Shown: positions 28,701 to 38,543, counted from the stretch's first letter. The stretch: DNA of 64,000 bases from Fodinibius halophilus (GCF_011059105.1 NZ_JAALLS010000023.1:1-64000); one strand, 5' to 3'. Made by a program: numbers and translations. The notes: a model not told the origin generated them from the letters alone.

Positions 28701-31700
28701 AGATCCAGCTTCCCATCCCCGTCATAGTCGCCCCAATCTGAGGAACTAAAGTCCACGTCGGTCAGTCCCGCTCCTATATCAGTAAAGGTGCCATTCCCAT
28801 CATTGCGGTAAATCGCGGCCGTTGGGTTACCATTGACATCATCACCGGTCACTACCAGATCCAGATTCCCATCCCCGTCAAAGTCGCCCCACGCCGAGGA
28901 GCTACCATTCACACCCGTCAACCCCGCGCCAATAGTCTCAAATGAACTACTACCACCTCTTATCCCAATAAAACGTTCTGTTCCCACTACTATAGTATCA
29001 TTTGCAGCTACTGATAATTCAACCGGTCCATAAATACCATTGGGTACTTTTGTATAAAGCACTGATCTTTTTGCACTATCAACCGTCGCGGTGGCTTGTC
29101 CAAATTTTACAACATTTCCAACTGCCGTAGTGTTAAAACTAGATCCGTAGATACGAACGCTTGTACCTTCGGCACCACTCTTTGGCTCATGCGTTGTCAA
29201 TCGTAAAGAAGGTGTCGTTACTTGAGCTTCATTGGAGAAACCACTCACGTTGCCAGCCGTATCTACTGCTGTTATACGATAGTGGTAGGTAGTAGCTGCC
29301 GCAATTGTCGAATCGATATATGATGTATCTAGAACGTCAACAGTGTCGAGAGCTGTAAAATTTGATGGCCCGGCTGTAGAGTCAATTCCACTCGATTCCC
29401 GGTAAATATGATACGCGGACACATCCGAGGAGTCTGATGCTATCCAAGAGAGACTCACACCATCTCGAGTGGCACTACCTGCCAGGGCCGTTGGTACATC
29501 AGGCGGAACAATATCGCCATTTTCGTAAATTGTGGCCGAATTGTTACTATTCTCATCATCGCCGGTCACCACCAGATCTAGGTCCCCGTCTCCGTCGTAA
29601 TCGGCCCAGGCCGAAGAACTAGATGCCACCCCGGTCAACCCGGCCCCGAGTGCAGAAAACATGCCCCTACCATCGTTGCGGTAAATGGTGGCTATCTCGC
29701 CCCCACTGGCACTTCCGATTACCACCAAGTCCAGATCACCGTCTCCATCAAAGTCTCCCCAATCCGAAGAACTCCCATCTACACCAGTCAACCCGGCGCC
29801 AATGTCAGTAAAGGTGCCCCCTCCATCGTTACGATAGATTGTGCTCATCTGGGTACCACCATCGCCCTCTCCTGTAATTACTAGATCCAGATCACCGTCC
29901 CCGTCATAGTCGCCCCAATTCGAGGAACCAAAGTCCACACCAGTCAGTCCAGCGCCAATGTCAGTGAACGTGCCACTTCCGTCGTTGCGGTAGATGATGG
30001 CTGTTTTGTTCCCAGTGACATCTCGGCCGGTCACCACCAAGTCCAGGTCTCCGTCCCCATCATAGTCGCCCCAGTCCGAGGAACTAAGATCAACGCCTGT
30101 TAGACCCGCCCCAATATCAGTAAAAATCCCTCCTCCGTCGTTGCGATAAATGGTGGCAACTCTATTGTCATTATTATCCCGGCCGGTAATTAAAAGATCC
30201 AGATCACCGTCCCCGTCATAGTCGCCCCAGTCCGAGGAACCGAAGTCCACACCTATCAGTCCAGCGCCGATGGCAGCGAAAGTGCCGCCCCCGTCGTTGC
30301 GGTAGATGATAGCTGTTTTGTTCCCAGTGGAATTGGCATCTATTCCGGTTATCACTAAATCCAGGTCCCCATCTCCATCATAGTCACCCCAATCCGAGGA
30401 ACTTCTAAATACACCAGTTAGCCCAGTCCCTAGTGCGGTAAACGTGCCACTGCCATCGTTGCGGTAAATGGTGGCTGTTGGGTTAGAATTAGTATCACGG
30501 CCGGCAATTACCAGATCCTGGTCCCCATCCCCGTCATAGTCACCCCACGCCGAAGAACTAGATTCCACAGCAGTCAGTCCAGATTCAATAGCACCAAAGA
30601 GCTCCGACCCTCCCGTTACAGCTGTAAAGGTTTCCGATCCTGTAACAGTGCTCCCCTCCACTGAGACCGATATTTTCGTTAGTCCAGAAGCATTACTTGG
30701 AACCTTTGCATAAAGCACAGAACTCTTTGCGCTGTCTACGGTAGCAACTGATTCACCAAATTTCACCTCGTTATTAGTGGCTGTGAGACTAAAGCCCGAC
30801 CCGTATATACGTGTTATCGTCCCGGCTGCACCGCTTTTTGGCTCGATAGCAGTCACTCGTAATGTTGGAGTATTTATTTGAGCTTCATTGGAGAAACCGC
30901 TCACATTCCCAGCGGTATCTGTTGCTGCTATGCGGTAGTGGTAGGTATTGCCCGTTGTAATCGATGAGTCAGTATAGGAAGTAGCAGGGACAGAAACCGT
31001 ATCAAGTGCCGTATATGCGGCCGGCCCGGCAGTCGAATCAATGGCAGTCGTCTCCCGATAAATACGATAGGAAGACACATCGGAGGAATCCGAACCCGTC
31101 CAGGAGAGACTTACGCTGTCTCGGGTGGCACTACCTGCCAGGGCCGTCGGTACATCAGGCGGAACAATATCACCATTTTCATAGATTATAGCTAACTGGT
31201 TGGCATCAGTGTCTTTGCCGGTAATACTCAGATCAAGATCGCCATCTCCATCGTAATCCCCCCAACTGGAAGAACCATTGTTTACTCCGGTTAATCCGGC
31301 ATTAATATTGGTAAAAGTACTGCTGTCATTACGGTAAATAGCAGCTATTTGAGTGTTCCCGTCATGCCCCGTAACAACCAAGTCAAGATCGCCGTCCCCA
31401 TCAAAGTCACCCCAATTCGAGGAACCATCGATAACTCCATTTAGTCCCGCACCAATATTGGTAAAGGTCCCCCCTCCATCATTGCGGTAAATGGCACTAT
31501 TCTGAGTGCCACTGTTTCCCTCACCCGTAATTACCAGATCAAGATCACCATCTGCATCATAATCTCCCCAATCCAAAGAGCTTCGCCGAACTACTGTAAG
31601 ACCGGCCCCAATTGCTGTAAATACGCCATTCCCTTCGTTACGGTAGATCGCAGCTATTCGATTACTTCCATCATAGCCGGTAATTACAAGGTCTAAATCA

Positions 31701-34585
31701 CCGTCTCCGTCATAATCCCCCCAGTTCGAGGAACCACTTCGTACCCCTGTCAATCCAGCACTTATATCTGTAAATACTCCCTCTCCGTCGTTTCTATAGA
31801 TTGTGGTTAACAAATTATTCCCAGTATCGCCAGTAATAACCAAATCGAGATCTCCATCCCCATCGTAGTCTCCCCATTCCGAGGAACTAACATCCACGCC
31901 TGTCAATCCTACTCCAATGTCGGTGAATGTATCGTTTCCATCATTGCGATAAATTGTGGCAATTCGATTGTCATTATTATCCCTGCCGGTAATTAAAAGA
32001 TCGAGGTCGCCATCCCCGTCATAATCTCCCCAATCCGAAGAACCATTATTAACGCCGGACAATCCCGCATTAATATTGGTAAAGGTACCATTGTCATTTT
32101 GATATATTTTAGCTATTTGATCACTTCCGTCATAGCCGGTAATAACAAGATCAAGATCGCCATCTCCATCGTAATCTCCCCAATTTGATGAACTCTGATC
32201 GACTCCCGTGAAGGCCGCTTCAATATTACTGAAAATTTCAATTCCGCCTGTTATCCCAACAAACGTTTCAGAGCCAGTCATTGTAGTATCATGCACTGCT
32301 ACAGAAACAGAAGTCGGACCGGAAATTCCTGATGGCACCTGCACATACAATACTCTGCTTGATGCACTGTCTACCGTTGCACTAACATTACCAAAGGTAA
32401 CTTCATTATCAGTCGTTACTGTACTGAAACCAACTCCATAGATTCGGACGGTCGTTCCAACAGCGCCGCTTTGGGGTTTTATTTCTGCAAGTCCCGGTGG
32501 TGGAATATCTGTCTCTGCTTCATTGGAGAATCCACTTTCATTGCTCGCTGTATCTACTGCTGCAATGCGATAATAGTAACTTGCTCCTGGTGTAACTGCT
32601 GAATCGATATACGTGGTAGTGGGGGCGTTTACCGTATCAATAGCCGAATAATTAGCTGGACCCGCTGTTGAATCTATCTGCATCATTTCTCGGTAAATAT
32701 GATAAACGGATATATCCGATGAATCTGCCCCCGTCCAAGAGAGACGTACACTGTCCACCGTTGCGCTTGCGGTAAGTGCCGTAGGTACATCGGGCGGGGT
32801 TGTATCTTCAGTAATATTAGTAACAGACTGTGCAGAAAAATTTGCTGCCTGATTTAATGCCCTATCCCGCAGTGGTGCAGATCCGGCTGTATAATCTACA
32901 ACTACACTATCCTGCACCTTAACTGCAGTGGAGAGCAAAATAACTGTTGTATCAGAGATAATTTCGGTTGATCCCAGAGTTGCAACTGAACCATTGACCC
33001 TTACCTCAAAAGAACTTGTTGCCGGTACAGAGGTGGAATCAAGAACATCATTATAGTCAAGCCAAAGACTGTCACTTTTTACAGTTGCATTGTCGAGAAT
33101 TGGTGCTGTCTCATCAATTGTCAAACGATCTGTCAATGTTGTATCAGTCGTCTGAGCCGAGGAATCAGTTGCCGTTATGGTTATATCATAGGTAGTGCCA
33201 TCTTGTAACCCATTACCGGATATACTTTGGGGACTAGAAAGATCAAGTGTCGTAGTCTTAAGAGTTTTGTCTCCAGGATAACTACTATCATTAATACCAT
33301 AACTCGCACTATCTCCAGATGCTTGGTTTGCAAAGATAACCGTCATAGAGTCCGGCTTAATTTCGGAATAGCTATATCCTACGGTGATAGTATCATTGGG
33401 AGCAGCCGACCGACGAAAGGTTGAATCTTCAGGCATACCGAGGATAATATTTCTGGGAGGCGGATCATTCTCATACCAGGCAATTTTGTCATCATCATAT
33501 GATGCTGAAAGCACATCTTCATCCCCATCGTTATCAAGATCTTCGGTATATACCGATTGAGCTGCTTCGGCATTCGTCGTAATTACCTGTTGCGAGCCAA
33601 AGCTTCCTGAACCGTCATTTTTATACCACGCTATCTTATCATCCGCACGCGAAGCTGAAAGCACATCCTGGCTGCCGTCACCGTTTAAATCTGTTGCATA
33701 AACTTTCAAAACCCGGGCTGCATTTGTTGTAATAACCTGTTGGGGACCAAAAGTTCCGGTCCCGTCATTTTTATACCAGGCAATCGTATTATCATATTGT
33801 GAAGCCGATAACACATCCTGACTGCCATCTCCATTAAGATCCGCAGCAAAAACGCCCCATGCCCCATCTGTATTGGTTGTGATTACCTGCTGTGAATCAA
33901 AATTTCCATTTCCATCATTGGCATACCAGGCAATCTTATCATCGATACCTGAAGCTGAAAGAACATCAGGACTTCCATCCCCATCAAGATCAGCCGCATA
34001 AACCTTTTGAGCCCCGTCGGCATTCGTCGTTATTACTTGCTGCGAACCAAATACTCCGGAACCATCATTTTGATACCATGCTATCTTGTCATCAACGTAG
34101 GAAGCTGATAGTACATCCACAGCTCCATCCCCATCCAAATCAGCCACATAAACATCTACTGCTCCATCGGCACTGGTAGTAATTATCTGTTGGGATCCAA
34201 AATTTCCGGCCCCATCATTCTCATACCACGCAATCTTATCGTCAATTGAAGAAGCTGAAAGCACATCTTGATCTCCATCTCCATCAAGATCAGCTACATA
34301 GACAGACTGGCCACCTTCTGCATTTGTTGTTATTACTTGCTTTGACCCAAAATTTCCAGTTCCGTCATTCTTATACCAAGCAATTTCATCATAGCTATAC
34401 GAGGCCGAAATCACATCTTGAAAGCCGTCCCCATCCAGATCAGCTGCATGAACCGACTCAGCTGAATCGACGTTGGTAGATATAATCTGTTGGGGACTAA
34501 ATAACGTTTGTCCAATAGCCGGTTGCAGACAAGCCAATCCCAATAACACTGTCAGGAAAGTAACCTTACGTACTTTGCTATTCAT
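25754..34585 (-). CDS. Giant T9SS-secreted multi-propeller FG-GAP protein
   Basis: A 2943-residue secreted protein with a signal peptide at 1-25. Block 1 (about 30-385) has seven FG-GAP/VCBS repeats (ADLDGDG..DVLSAS). After an Ig-like stretch, a module of fibronectin-III, IPT/TIG and seven WGDYDGDGDLDL repeats occurs three times (repeat blocks about 795-1132, 1328-1690 and 1880-2250). That makes 28 repeats in four sevens, fitting four seven-bladed calcium-binding propellers. Then come two fibronectin-III domains, a possible SbsA-type domain (about 2450-2560), a dockerin-like loop near 2575 (GDFDANSEVNFDDL), a cohesin-like domain (about 2710-2840) and the T9SS sorting domain (NYPNPFNPQTT ... 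VYDVLGRRV). It is probably a surface adhesin. Confidence 0.93.
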   Translation of the reverse strand: MNSKVRKVTFLTVLLGLACLQPAIGQTLFSPQQIISTNVDSAESVHAADLDGDGFQDVISASYSYDEIAWYKNDGTGNFGSKQVITTNAEGGQSVYVADLDGDGDQDVLSASSIDDKIAWYENDGAGNFGSQQIITTSADGAVDVYVADLDGDGAVDVLSASYVDDKIAWYQNDGSGVFGSQQVITTNADGAQKVYAADLDGDGSPDVLSASGIDDKIAWYANDGNGNFDSQQVITTNTDGAWGVFAADLNGDGSQDVLSASQYDNTIAWYKNDGTGTFGPQQVITTNAARVLKVYATDLNGDGSQDVLSASRADDKIAWYKNDGSGSFGSQQVITTNAEAAQSVYTEDLDNDGDEDVLSASYDDDKIAWYENDPPPRNIILGMPEDSTFRRSAAPNDTITVGYSYSEIKPDSMTVIFANQASGDSASYGINDSSYPGDKTLKTTTLDLSSPQSISGNGLQDGTTYDITITATDSSAQTTDTTLTDRLTIDETAPILDNATVKSDSLWLDYNDVLDSTSVPATSSFEVRVNGSVATLGSTEIISDTTVILLSTAVKVQDSVVVDYTAGSAPLRDRALNQAANFSAQSVTNITEDTTPPDVPTALTASATVDSVRLSWTGADSSDISVYHIYREMMQIDSTAGPANYSAIDTVNAPTTTYIDSAVTPGASYYYRIAAVDTASNESGFSNEAETDIPPPGLAEIKPQSGAVGTTVRIYGVGFSTVTTDNEVTFGNVSATVDSASSRVLYVQVPSGISGPTSVSVAVHDTTMTGSETFVGITGGIEIFSNIEAAFTGVDQSSSNWGDYDGDGDLDLVITGYDGSDQIAKIYQNDNGTFTNINAGLSGVNNGSSDWGDYDGDGDLDLLITGRDNNDNRIATIYRNDGNDTFTDIGVGLTGVDVSSSEWGDYDGDGDLDLVITGDTGNNLLTTIYRNDGEGVFTDISAGLTGVRSGSSNWGDYDGDGDLDLVITGYDGSNRIAAIYRNEGNGVFTAIGAGLTVVRRSSLDWGDYDADGDLDLVITGEGNSGTQNSAIYRNDGGGTFTNIGAGLNGVIDGSSNWGDFDGDGDLDLVVTGHDGNTQIAAIYRNDSSTFTNINAGLTGVNNGSSSWGDYDGDGDLDLSITGKDTDANQLAIIYENGDIVPPDVPTALAGSATRDSVSLSWTGSDSSDVSSYRIYRETTAIDSTAGPAAYTALDTVSVPATSYTDSSITTGNTYHYRIAATDTAGNVSGFSNEAQINTPTLRVTAIEPKSGAAGTITRIYGSGFSLTATNNEVKFGESVATVDSAKSSVLYAKVPSNASGLTKISVSVEGSTVTGSETFTAVTGGSELFGAIESGLTAVESSSSAWGDYDGDGDQDLVIAGRDTNSNPTATIYRNDGSGTFTALGTGLTGVFRSSSDWGDYDGDGDLDLVITGIDANSTGNKTAIIYRNDGGGTFAAIGAGLIGVDFGSSDWGDYDGDGDLDLLITGRDNNDNRVATIYRNDGGGIFTDIGAGLTGVDLSSSDWGDYDGDGDLDLVVTGRDVTGNKTAIIYRNDGSGTFTDIGAGLTGVDFGSSNWGDYDGDGDLDLVITGEGDGGTQMSTIYRNDGGGTFTDIGAGLTGVDGSSSDWGDFDGDGDLDLVVIGSASGGEIATIYRNDGRGMFSALGAGLTGVASSSSAWADYDGDGDLDLVVTGDDENSNNSATIYENGDIVPPDVPTALAGSATRDGVSLSWIASDSSDVSAYHIYRESSGIDSTAGPSNFTALDTVDVLDTSYIDSTIAAATTYHYRITAVDTAGNVSGFSNEAQVTTPSLRLTTHEPKSGAEGTSVRIYGSSFNTTAVGNVVKFGQATATVDSAKRSVLYTKVPNGIYGPVELSVAANDTIVVGTERFIGIRGGSSSFETIGAGLTGVNGSSSAWGDFDGDGNLDLVVTGDDVNGNPTAAIYRNDGNGTFTDIGAGLTDVDFSSSDWGDYDGDGKLDLVVIGRNVNGNPTAIIYRNDGNGTFTDIGAGLTGVDFSSSDWGDYDGDGDLDLVVTGRDVNGNPTTMIYRNDGGGTFSTIGAGLAGVEDGSSDWGDYDGDGDLDLVVTGQDDNFNSTAMIYRNDGGGTFSFVGAGLTGVEGGSSAWGDYDGDGDLDLVVTGRDVNGNPTTMIYRNDGGGTFSTIGAGLAGVEGGSSDWGDYDGDGDLDLVVTGQDVNGNPTTMIYRNDGGGTFSAIGAGLAGVEDGSSDWGDYDGDGDLDLVVTGVDGSGNETAAIYQNGGGDITPPDVPTALAASPTPDSVNISWTASDSADVASYHIYRETTAIDSTAGPGNYAIFDTVEVSSTTYTDTTVTENGTYYYRISAADTAGNESDFSNEVEVLATDVTPPSPPINIMSKAGVDSINVSWVEVNAADLLQYKVYRDTSPIDSVSGLSAHTPVDSVRQDTHFVDTNIESGKTYYFRITAVDSSSNESGFSRQTSVWVPTAPTLQLEEFGPDSLVSYQYNRKIFFKFSHLLDTASIGNGNGAIRLNGSLSGEDIPFDYNLTSDGTGFKIEPDSSFYGTETLTVEIHTGPDGIKSTTGKEFDGNQNEKVEASSIDDFSFTFEMSIPGDFDANSEVNFDDLTKLRSVWNNDYAKELGPVTGTFPALRVQPDSTFDGFDLVTFIRYWNYTLSNDSGSSNGVSAKADSGKSVGKPGKFVNKKDVIEQDNSSPSSSKEDVDNVLTKRKDRMKSATQNEFSYINISTSTYGDEYQDARSSAKSSQMVEYDLLVDYPDNLLGIELVVEYDPSNFSLKHIESRQLFDDVENGKTVFVSHIDSSKGLAVINVANFGQLQEGHQDDSLATLRFEVRRSNTDDIQFGYDIRNKNNKSEVAWSGISEGTKMDLPQEIVLEDNYPNPFNPQTTIQYQIPEQSTVQVKIYDVLGRRVATLIDKDISPGSYRLRFNAEQHLASGVYFYVLDGKTLTDGRKFRKVKKMLLLK
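27850..32200 (-). repeat. Tandem 156-168 bp coding repeats (three arrays of seven)
   Basis: Inside the giant gene, three arrays (about 27880-28940, 29530-30600 and 31190-32200) repeat the same unit encoding a WGDYDGDGDLDL blade. Units in the first array are nearly identical at DNA level around 27960-28560: the segment encoding the I-Y-R-N-D-G-G-G-T-F-S loop recurs at about 28000, 28160 and 28470 with only a few changes. The other arrays are more diverged. Such identity favours recombination or recent duplication. Confidence 0.85.
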
Positions 34586-34617
34586 CTAGATGAAGAAGGC
34601 TTAAGTTAGCATTAATT

Positions 34618-35580
34618 TTAATTGTCACTATTGATCATAAAAATTCCGGAATCAAGATTACTTTCAGCAATGCCCAGTGATTCTCCTGCACCATTGAAAA
34701 AAATGCTTCCCGGCTGGATAGCGATTTCCGAAACGGAATCAGCAGTTCCCGTTTCAGTGAAGGTAATCTGACCGATCTTTCCATACCCTTCTATTTTTTC
34801 CGGAGTCCCACCCAACACCCCTATGCTAATAGATATACGACCTGTATTCTGATCGATGCTCACCATATCTGTAACCTCTCCTCCACTATCTAACAGCAAG
34901 CTCCGATCATCAGCAAATATCTCAATATTTTTGACTTCCAATTGATTGCTCGGAATCTCAATTTCAGCTTGAACAACTGTTAGAGTATCAGTGGTTTCAA
35001 TTTCATCCAGCCAAAGCTCAGTTGAGTATAACCCGAACTCATTTTGCTGAATCTTGCGGGGCTGTAATACAATTCCACGATCAGATATTGCATTTACGGA
35101 GAAGGCGAGTTCGGAAGGCTCAGATTGCACCAACGTCGTATCCTCGCTTGAACGAGCCTTAATCTGAAAATTGTAATTCTCCCCCGGAAAAGATTCATCG
35201 AGATAGGAAAGCTCAATCGAATTATCAGAAATCCATCCCGAAGGTTGCCAATGCTGATCTTCAATATCCTGTCCGGGTTGGGCCAGCCGATACTGGTATT
35301 CTATATTCTCAGCAACACCACTAGTATCAGGTTCCCAGCTAATGGAAACTGTATGATTATTGATTACAAAACTCTGAGTAGCATCATGAGAGGTAATATT
35401 TGCAATGGGCGGTTGGGCATTTTCACTTTGAGGATCTCTTGGATTATCGCGATCAGGATCGGAAGGATCTTCTTGTACGGAATCAACAATGTCACAGGAT
35501 AGTAATCCAATGGCAGCTATCACCACGACTATCACCAACCTATGTACCCCACGATATAAATACTTACTGCTCTCTGACAT
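34618..35580 (-). CDS. Lipoprotein with cohesin-like domain
   Basis: I take the ATG at 35580 (320 aa); the open frame reaches 35643 but would overlap the caspase gene and place the signal peptide internally. A lipobox follows at IGLLSC (C29), then an Asp/Pro-rich linker. Residues about 70-165 look like a fibronectin-III domain (NHTVSISWEPDTSG, FQIKARSSED). The C-terminal half (about 180-310) resembles a cohesin-type fold (VVQAEIEIPSNQLEVKNIEI, GYGKIGQITFTETG). It lies 19 bp after the caspase/PEGA gene and 32 bp before the giant T9SS protein, which also has cohesin-like and dockerin-like parts, so a surface complex is possible (inference). Confidence 0.7.
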   Translation of the reverse strand: MSESSKYLYRGVHRLVIVVVIAAIGLLSCDIVDSVQEDPSDPDRDNPRDPQSENAQPPIANITSHDATQSFVINNHTVSISWEPDTSGVAENIEYQYRLAQPGQDIEDQHWQPSGWISDNSIELSYLDESFPGENYNFQIKARSSEDTTLVQSEPSELAFSVNAISDRGIVLQPRKIQQNEFGLYSTELWLDEIETTDTLTVVQAEIEIPSNQLEVKNIEIFADDRSLLLDSGGEVTDMVSIDQNTGRISISIGVLGGTPEKIEGYGKIGQITFTETGTADSVSEIAIQPGSIFFNGAGESLGIAESNLDSGIFMINSDN

Positions 35581-35599
35581 TATAACTTCAAGATTTTTT

Positions 35600-38152
35600 T
35601 TAAAAATTGATTCGCATCCCCACTGCATTCGATTTAGCTTCAAATTCTATTTTGGCTTTTTCCAAGCGTTTTTTGGGAGATCGAAATAACAGGTTATCAA
35701 GTAATTCAAGACCTTTCACGCCCAAGAAAATACCAGCCCCCAACATAAGATTGTCCTTGGCTGCCTTCCGCTCTTCGTAAGCCTCTTGCATTATTTCATA
35801 CTTGTGGTCGAAGCCACTAACGGCACTATTGTATTCGGCCCGGGCATTTTCGTATGTATCTGCCCTGTTCATAAAGTCTATTGTGGACTTAACGGTATAA
35901 CCAGCACTCGCAGCCCCTGCAATTAAGAACAGTGCTCCACGTCCGGTTTTGCCCATATGAAACTGCCCCCCACCGGGAATAAATAATGACCAGACGACCG
36001 ATGCGAATTTAGATTTAGGTTCCAATTCGTTGATTACATTGATCTTCTCTTGCTGATCATCAATGCGAATGGTCTTTTTAACAGACTTAAACCCCTTCTT
36101 TTTAATACTTACAGAATAGGTCCCCGGTCTCAGATACTCAACTGTGGCCGGTAGTTTATCAGAGGATTCGTACAAATGATTGCCTGTAATTTCCACATCT
36201 GCATCTGCCTCAATACCTATCAACTGTAACGAACCCAGATGGTCTCTGAGATTAATATTCAACTCCTTATGATAATTATTTTCCAGATCCAGTTCCTTTT
36301 TAACATCAGGGTACCCATCCTTAACTAATCGAATTTGGTATACATCAGGATCGGTCTCCTGAATTTTGAAAGGAGTATCACCTCGCAGCGAATCGTTTAC
36401 GAAAACTTTTGCTTCGGAAGGAGAGCTTGTTATGCTAAATGAGGCTGCTCTTTCTAACTCTATATCCATCTTCTCTGTTGAGTCAGAAAATAACACATAT
36501 TCCTTGTAGGGGAGATAGCCACTTTTCTTGACCACTAACTCAACACTACCCGTTTCAATCGACCCCGAATATGGTGTTATCCCAACATTCTCTCCATCTA
36601 TCACGACTTTAGCCTCAGCAACATTCGATGAAATTGTTACTTGCGAATACGCTTTATTAAGTTTTGCATTAATAATAGAATCAGGAGTTGAGACATTAAT
36701 TTTTTGCACAAAATCATGGTATCCTTGCTTAGTTACCTTCAACTCTTTAGGACCATAGGTGGTTTCGTAAGTCACAGGAGTAACACCAACTTTTCTTCCA
36801 TTTACAAACACATTAGCCTCAGATACGTTTGAAGAAAAACTTAATTGGGAACGCGCTTTACTGAGAACAGCATGAATACTAGAATCGGGACTTGTAATAT
36901 TTATTTTTTGAGAATGCTCATTGAACCTCTCTTTTCTGATTGTCAATTGTTTAGACCCGTAAGTAGTCTCATAGCTCATAGGCGTTGTACCAACTTTTCT
37001 GCCGTCTATGAAGATATCAGCATTAGTAACGTTTGAAGAAATAAATACCTTCGATTGGACACGATCAAGCGTTGGATAAATAGTTGAATCGGGATTTGAG
37101 ATATCAACTTTTTCAGAATAGTCCACAAATCCATCTTTACTTATTCTAATATTTTTTGTGCCATACGCTGTCTCATAGCTAACTGGAGTTGTTCCAATTT
37201 TCTGCCCATCAATAAATACTTCTGCTTTAGACGGTGTTGAATTAAATACTATTCTACTTTCTCTTTGATTTGATTGTTCTAAGTTAAATACAAAATCACC
37301 TTCATCGGGCGTAAAACGCCGATAAACTGGTTTTTGTCTCCCCCCACTGTGGGCAAAAACTTGGGACTTCATATAAGATGAAAGCTCAGTTGCCGTTATT
37401 AACCTATTTTGATCAGTGTCTGCAAGTTCTTTTCCAAGGCCATCCAACAGTACTTTTGCAAAGGCACTATGTCCCCATACTGCTTTCTCAATTACTTGTT
37501 CATCCTTACCTCCGGCTGTTATGATTTGTCTAGCATCTGCTCGCAGTAGGGAATTAAGATAGCGTTTTCTTTGCTTGTCTCCCCCCCTGTTTGTAACAGC
37601 GGCCAATCCACCATAACAGGCATCTACCATATATAACTGATGCTTTCCGGCAACCAAATTAGTGACATCACTGAGCTCCTTCATTCGTAACCCAGTAACA
37701 TATAAATCTTCATTGCTGGCATCATGGGTAACCAAAATTCCCATTTCTCCTCCTGATGCTAATTGTAGTGTCTGCCCATGCCCGGCAAAGTAAAAGAGAA
37801 CCTGGGAGTTCCGTTCTATATCCTTCAATGCTGAAAGAGATGATAAAATATTGTACTTGGTGGCATCCTCATTTAATAATAATTTTACATTTTTCTCCTT
37901 GTAATTGAACTTTCGGACTAAAAGATCCTTAATGCTTCTCGCATCTGCTGTAGCATAGTTTAAATCAGAGAATTCATTTTTTTGGTAATCATCAATGCCT
38001 ACAATTACAGCATAATGGTTTTGATAATATTCTAAATCATTACCATCCCCAGCTTGTTTTTTTATGATAAGCCCCCTGTTTTGAACTGTATCTTGAGCAA
38101 CAACAGGATTCAAAATAAATAAACACAGAAAGGCCACCAGTATACTTTTCAT
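35600..38152 (-). CDS. Caspase-like (C14) protein with PEGA repeats
   Basis: I prefer the ATG at 38152 (850 aa, signal peptide MKSILVAFLC...PVVAQ); an upstream GTG at 38188 would put 12 extra residues before the signal. The peptidase C14 domain (about 40-275 counted from the GTG) has H137 in YFAGHGQ and C191 in MVDACYGG, so the His/Cys dyad is intact. Five or more PEGA domains follow (about 310-715; FIDGQKIGTTPVSYE, VFVNGRKVGVTPVTYE), then a hydrophobic pair near 740-780 and a helical tail. It heads an operon with a lipoprotein, a giant T9SS protein and the LPP20/DUF4384 protein. It is probably periplasmic; the substrate is unknown. Confidence 0.88.
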   Translation of the reverse strand: MKSILVAFLCLFILNPVVAQDTVQNRGLIIKKQAGDGNDLEYYQNHYAVIVGIDDYQKNEFSDLNYATADARSIKDLLVRKFNYKEKNVKLLLNEDATKYNILSSLSALKDIERNSQVLFYFAGHGQTLQLASGGEMGILVTHDASNEDLYVTGLRMKELSDVTNLVAGKHQLYMVDACYGGLAAVTNRGGDKQRKRYLNSLLRADARQIITAGGKDEQVIEKAVWGHSAFAKVLLDGLGKELADTDQNRLITATELSSYMKSQVFAHSGGRQKPVYRRFTPDEGDFVFNLEQSNQRESRIVFNSTPSKAEVFIDGQKIGTTPVSYETAYGTKNIRISKDGFVDYSEKVDISNPDSTIYPTLDRVQSKVFISSNVTNADIFIDGRKVGTTPMSYETTYGSKQLTIRKERFNEHSQKINITSPDSSIHAVLSKARSQLSFSSNVSEANVFVNGRKVGVTPVTYETTYGPKELKVTKQGYHDFVQKINVSTPDSIINAKLNKAYSQVTISSNVAEAKVVIDGENVGITPYSGSIETGSVELVVKKSGYLPYKEYVLFSDSTEKMDIELERAASFSITSSPSEAKVFVNDSLRGDTPFKIQETDPDVYQIRLVKDGYPDVKKELDLENNYHKELNINLRDHLGSLQLIGIEADADVEITGNHLYESSDKLPATVEYLRPGTYSVSIKKKGFKSVKKTIRIDDQQEKINVINELEPKSKFASVVWSLFIPGGGQFHMGKTGRGALFLIAGAASAGYTVKSTIDFMNRADTYENARAEYNSAVSGFDHKYEIMQEAYEERKAAKDNLMLGAGIFLGVKGLELLDNLLFRSPKKRLEKAKIEFEAKSNAVGMRINF

Positions 38153-38543
38153 ATACAATTCCAAATGCCCTGCTACCATATTAAACACCTTGATAATATA
38201 TTAAAGCCAAACGTACATTAACTCTCTTTTGTCTAATCAATCAAAGTTATTCTACACAAATTACTTTTAAAAATCACATTAAATATTAGTAACGGTATAT
38301 CAGCCATTTCCACCATCTCCATTTCAGCTGATACTACAGTAAGCTCGCCACATTTTGTACTTACTACTTGAATGCAGGCTATTGGATCATTTTCTACAAA
38401 CAAAACAGGTATTGCTTGCGATAGATCTTTCTACATTCAGGCTAAAAATCGTTTAAATCATTTAGCCAAACAACTCCTTGAATTGACAAATAATTTGTAT
38501 ATATCTTATATACTATATTTACCAATATAAAAACAGCATTACT
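38153..38543. other. 391-base intergenic region with divergent promoters
   Basis: It separates the start of the caspase operon from the DUF3024 gene. A promoter for the latter is listed. A short inverted repeat TATCAGC (38298-38304) / GCTGATA (38327-38333) is the only other structure seen. There is no ORF. Confidence 0.45.
38483..38512 (+). promoter_or_regulatory. Putative promoter of the DUF3024 gene
   Basis: TTGACA (38483-38488) is followed after 18 bases by TATATA (38507-38512), about 31 bases before the ATG. The spacer begins inside a 13-base palindrome, ACAAAT-A-ATTTGT, which could be an operator. Confidence 0.45.

Noticed and set aside
27850-32200. CRISPR-like repeat array
   Set aside because: The repeats are 156-168 bp, in frame and encode conserved protein blades without spacers or cas genes.
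34618-35643. Longer start for the cohesin-like lipoprotein
   Set aside because: It would overlap the caspase gene and put 21 residues before the signal peptide; the ATG at 35580 fits better.
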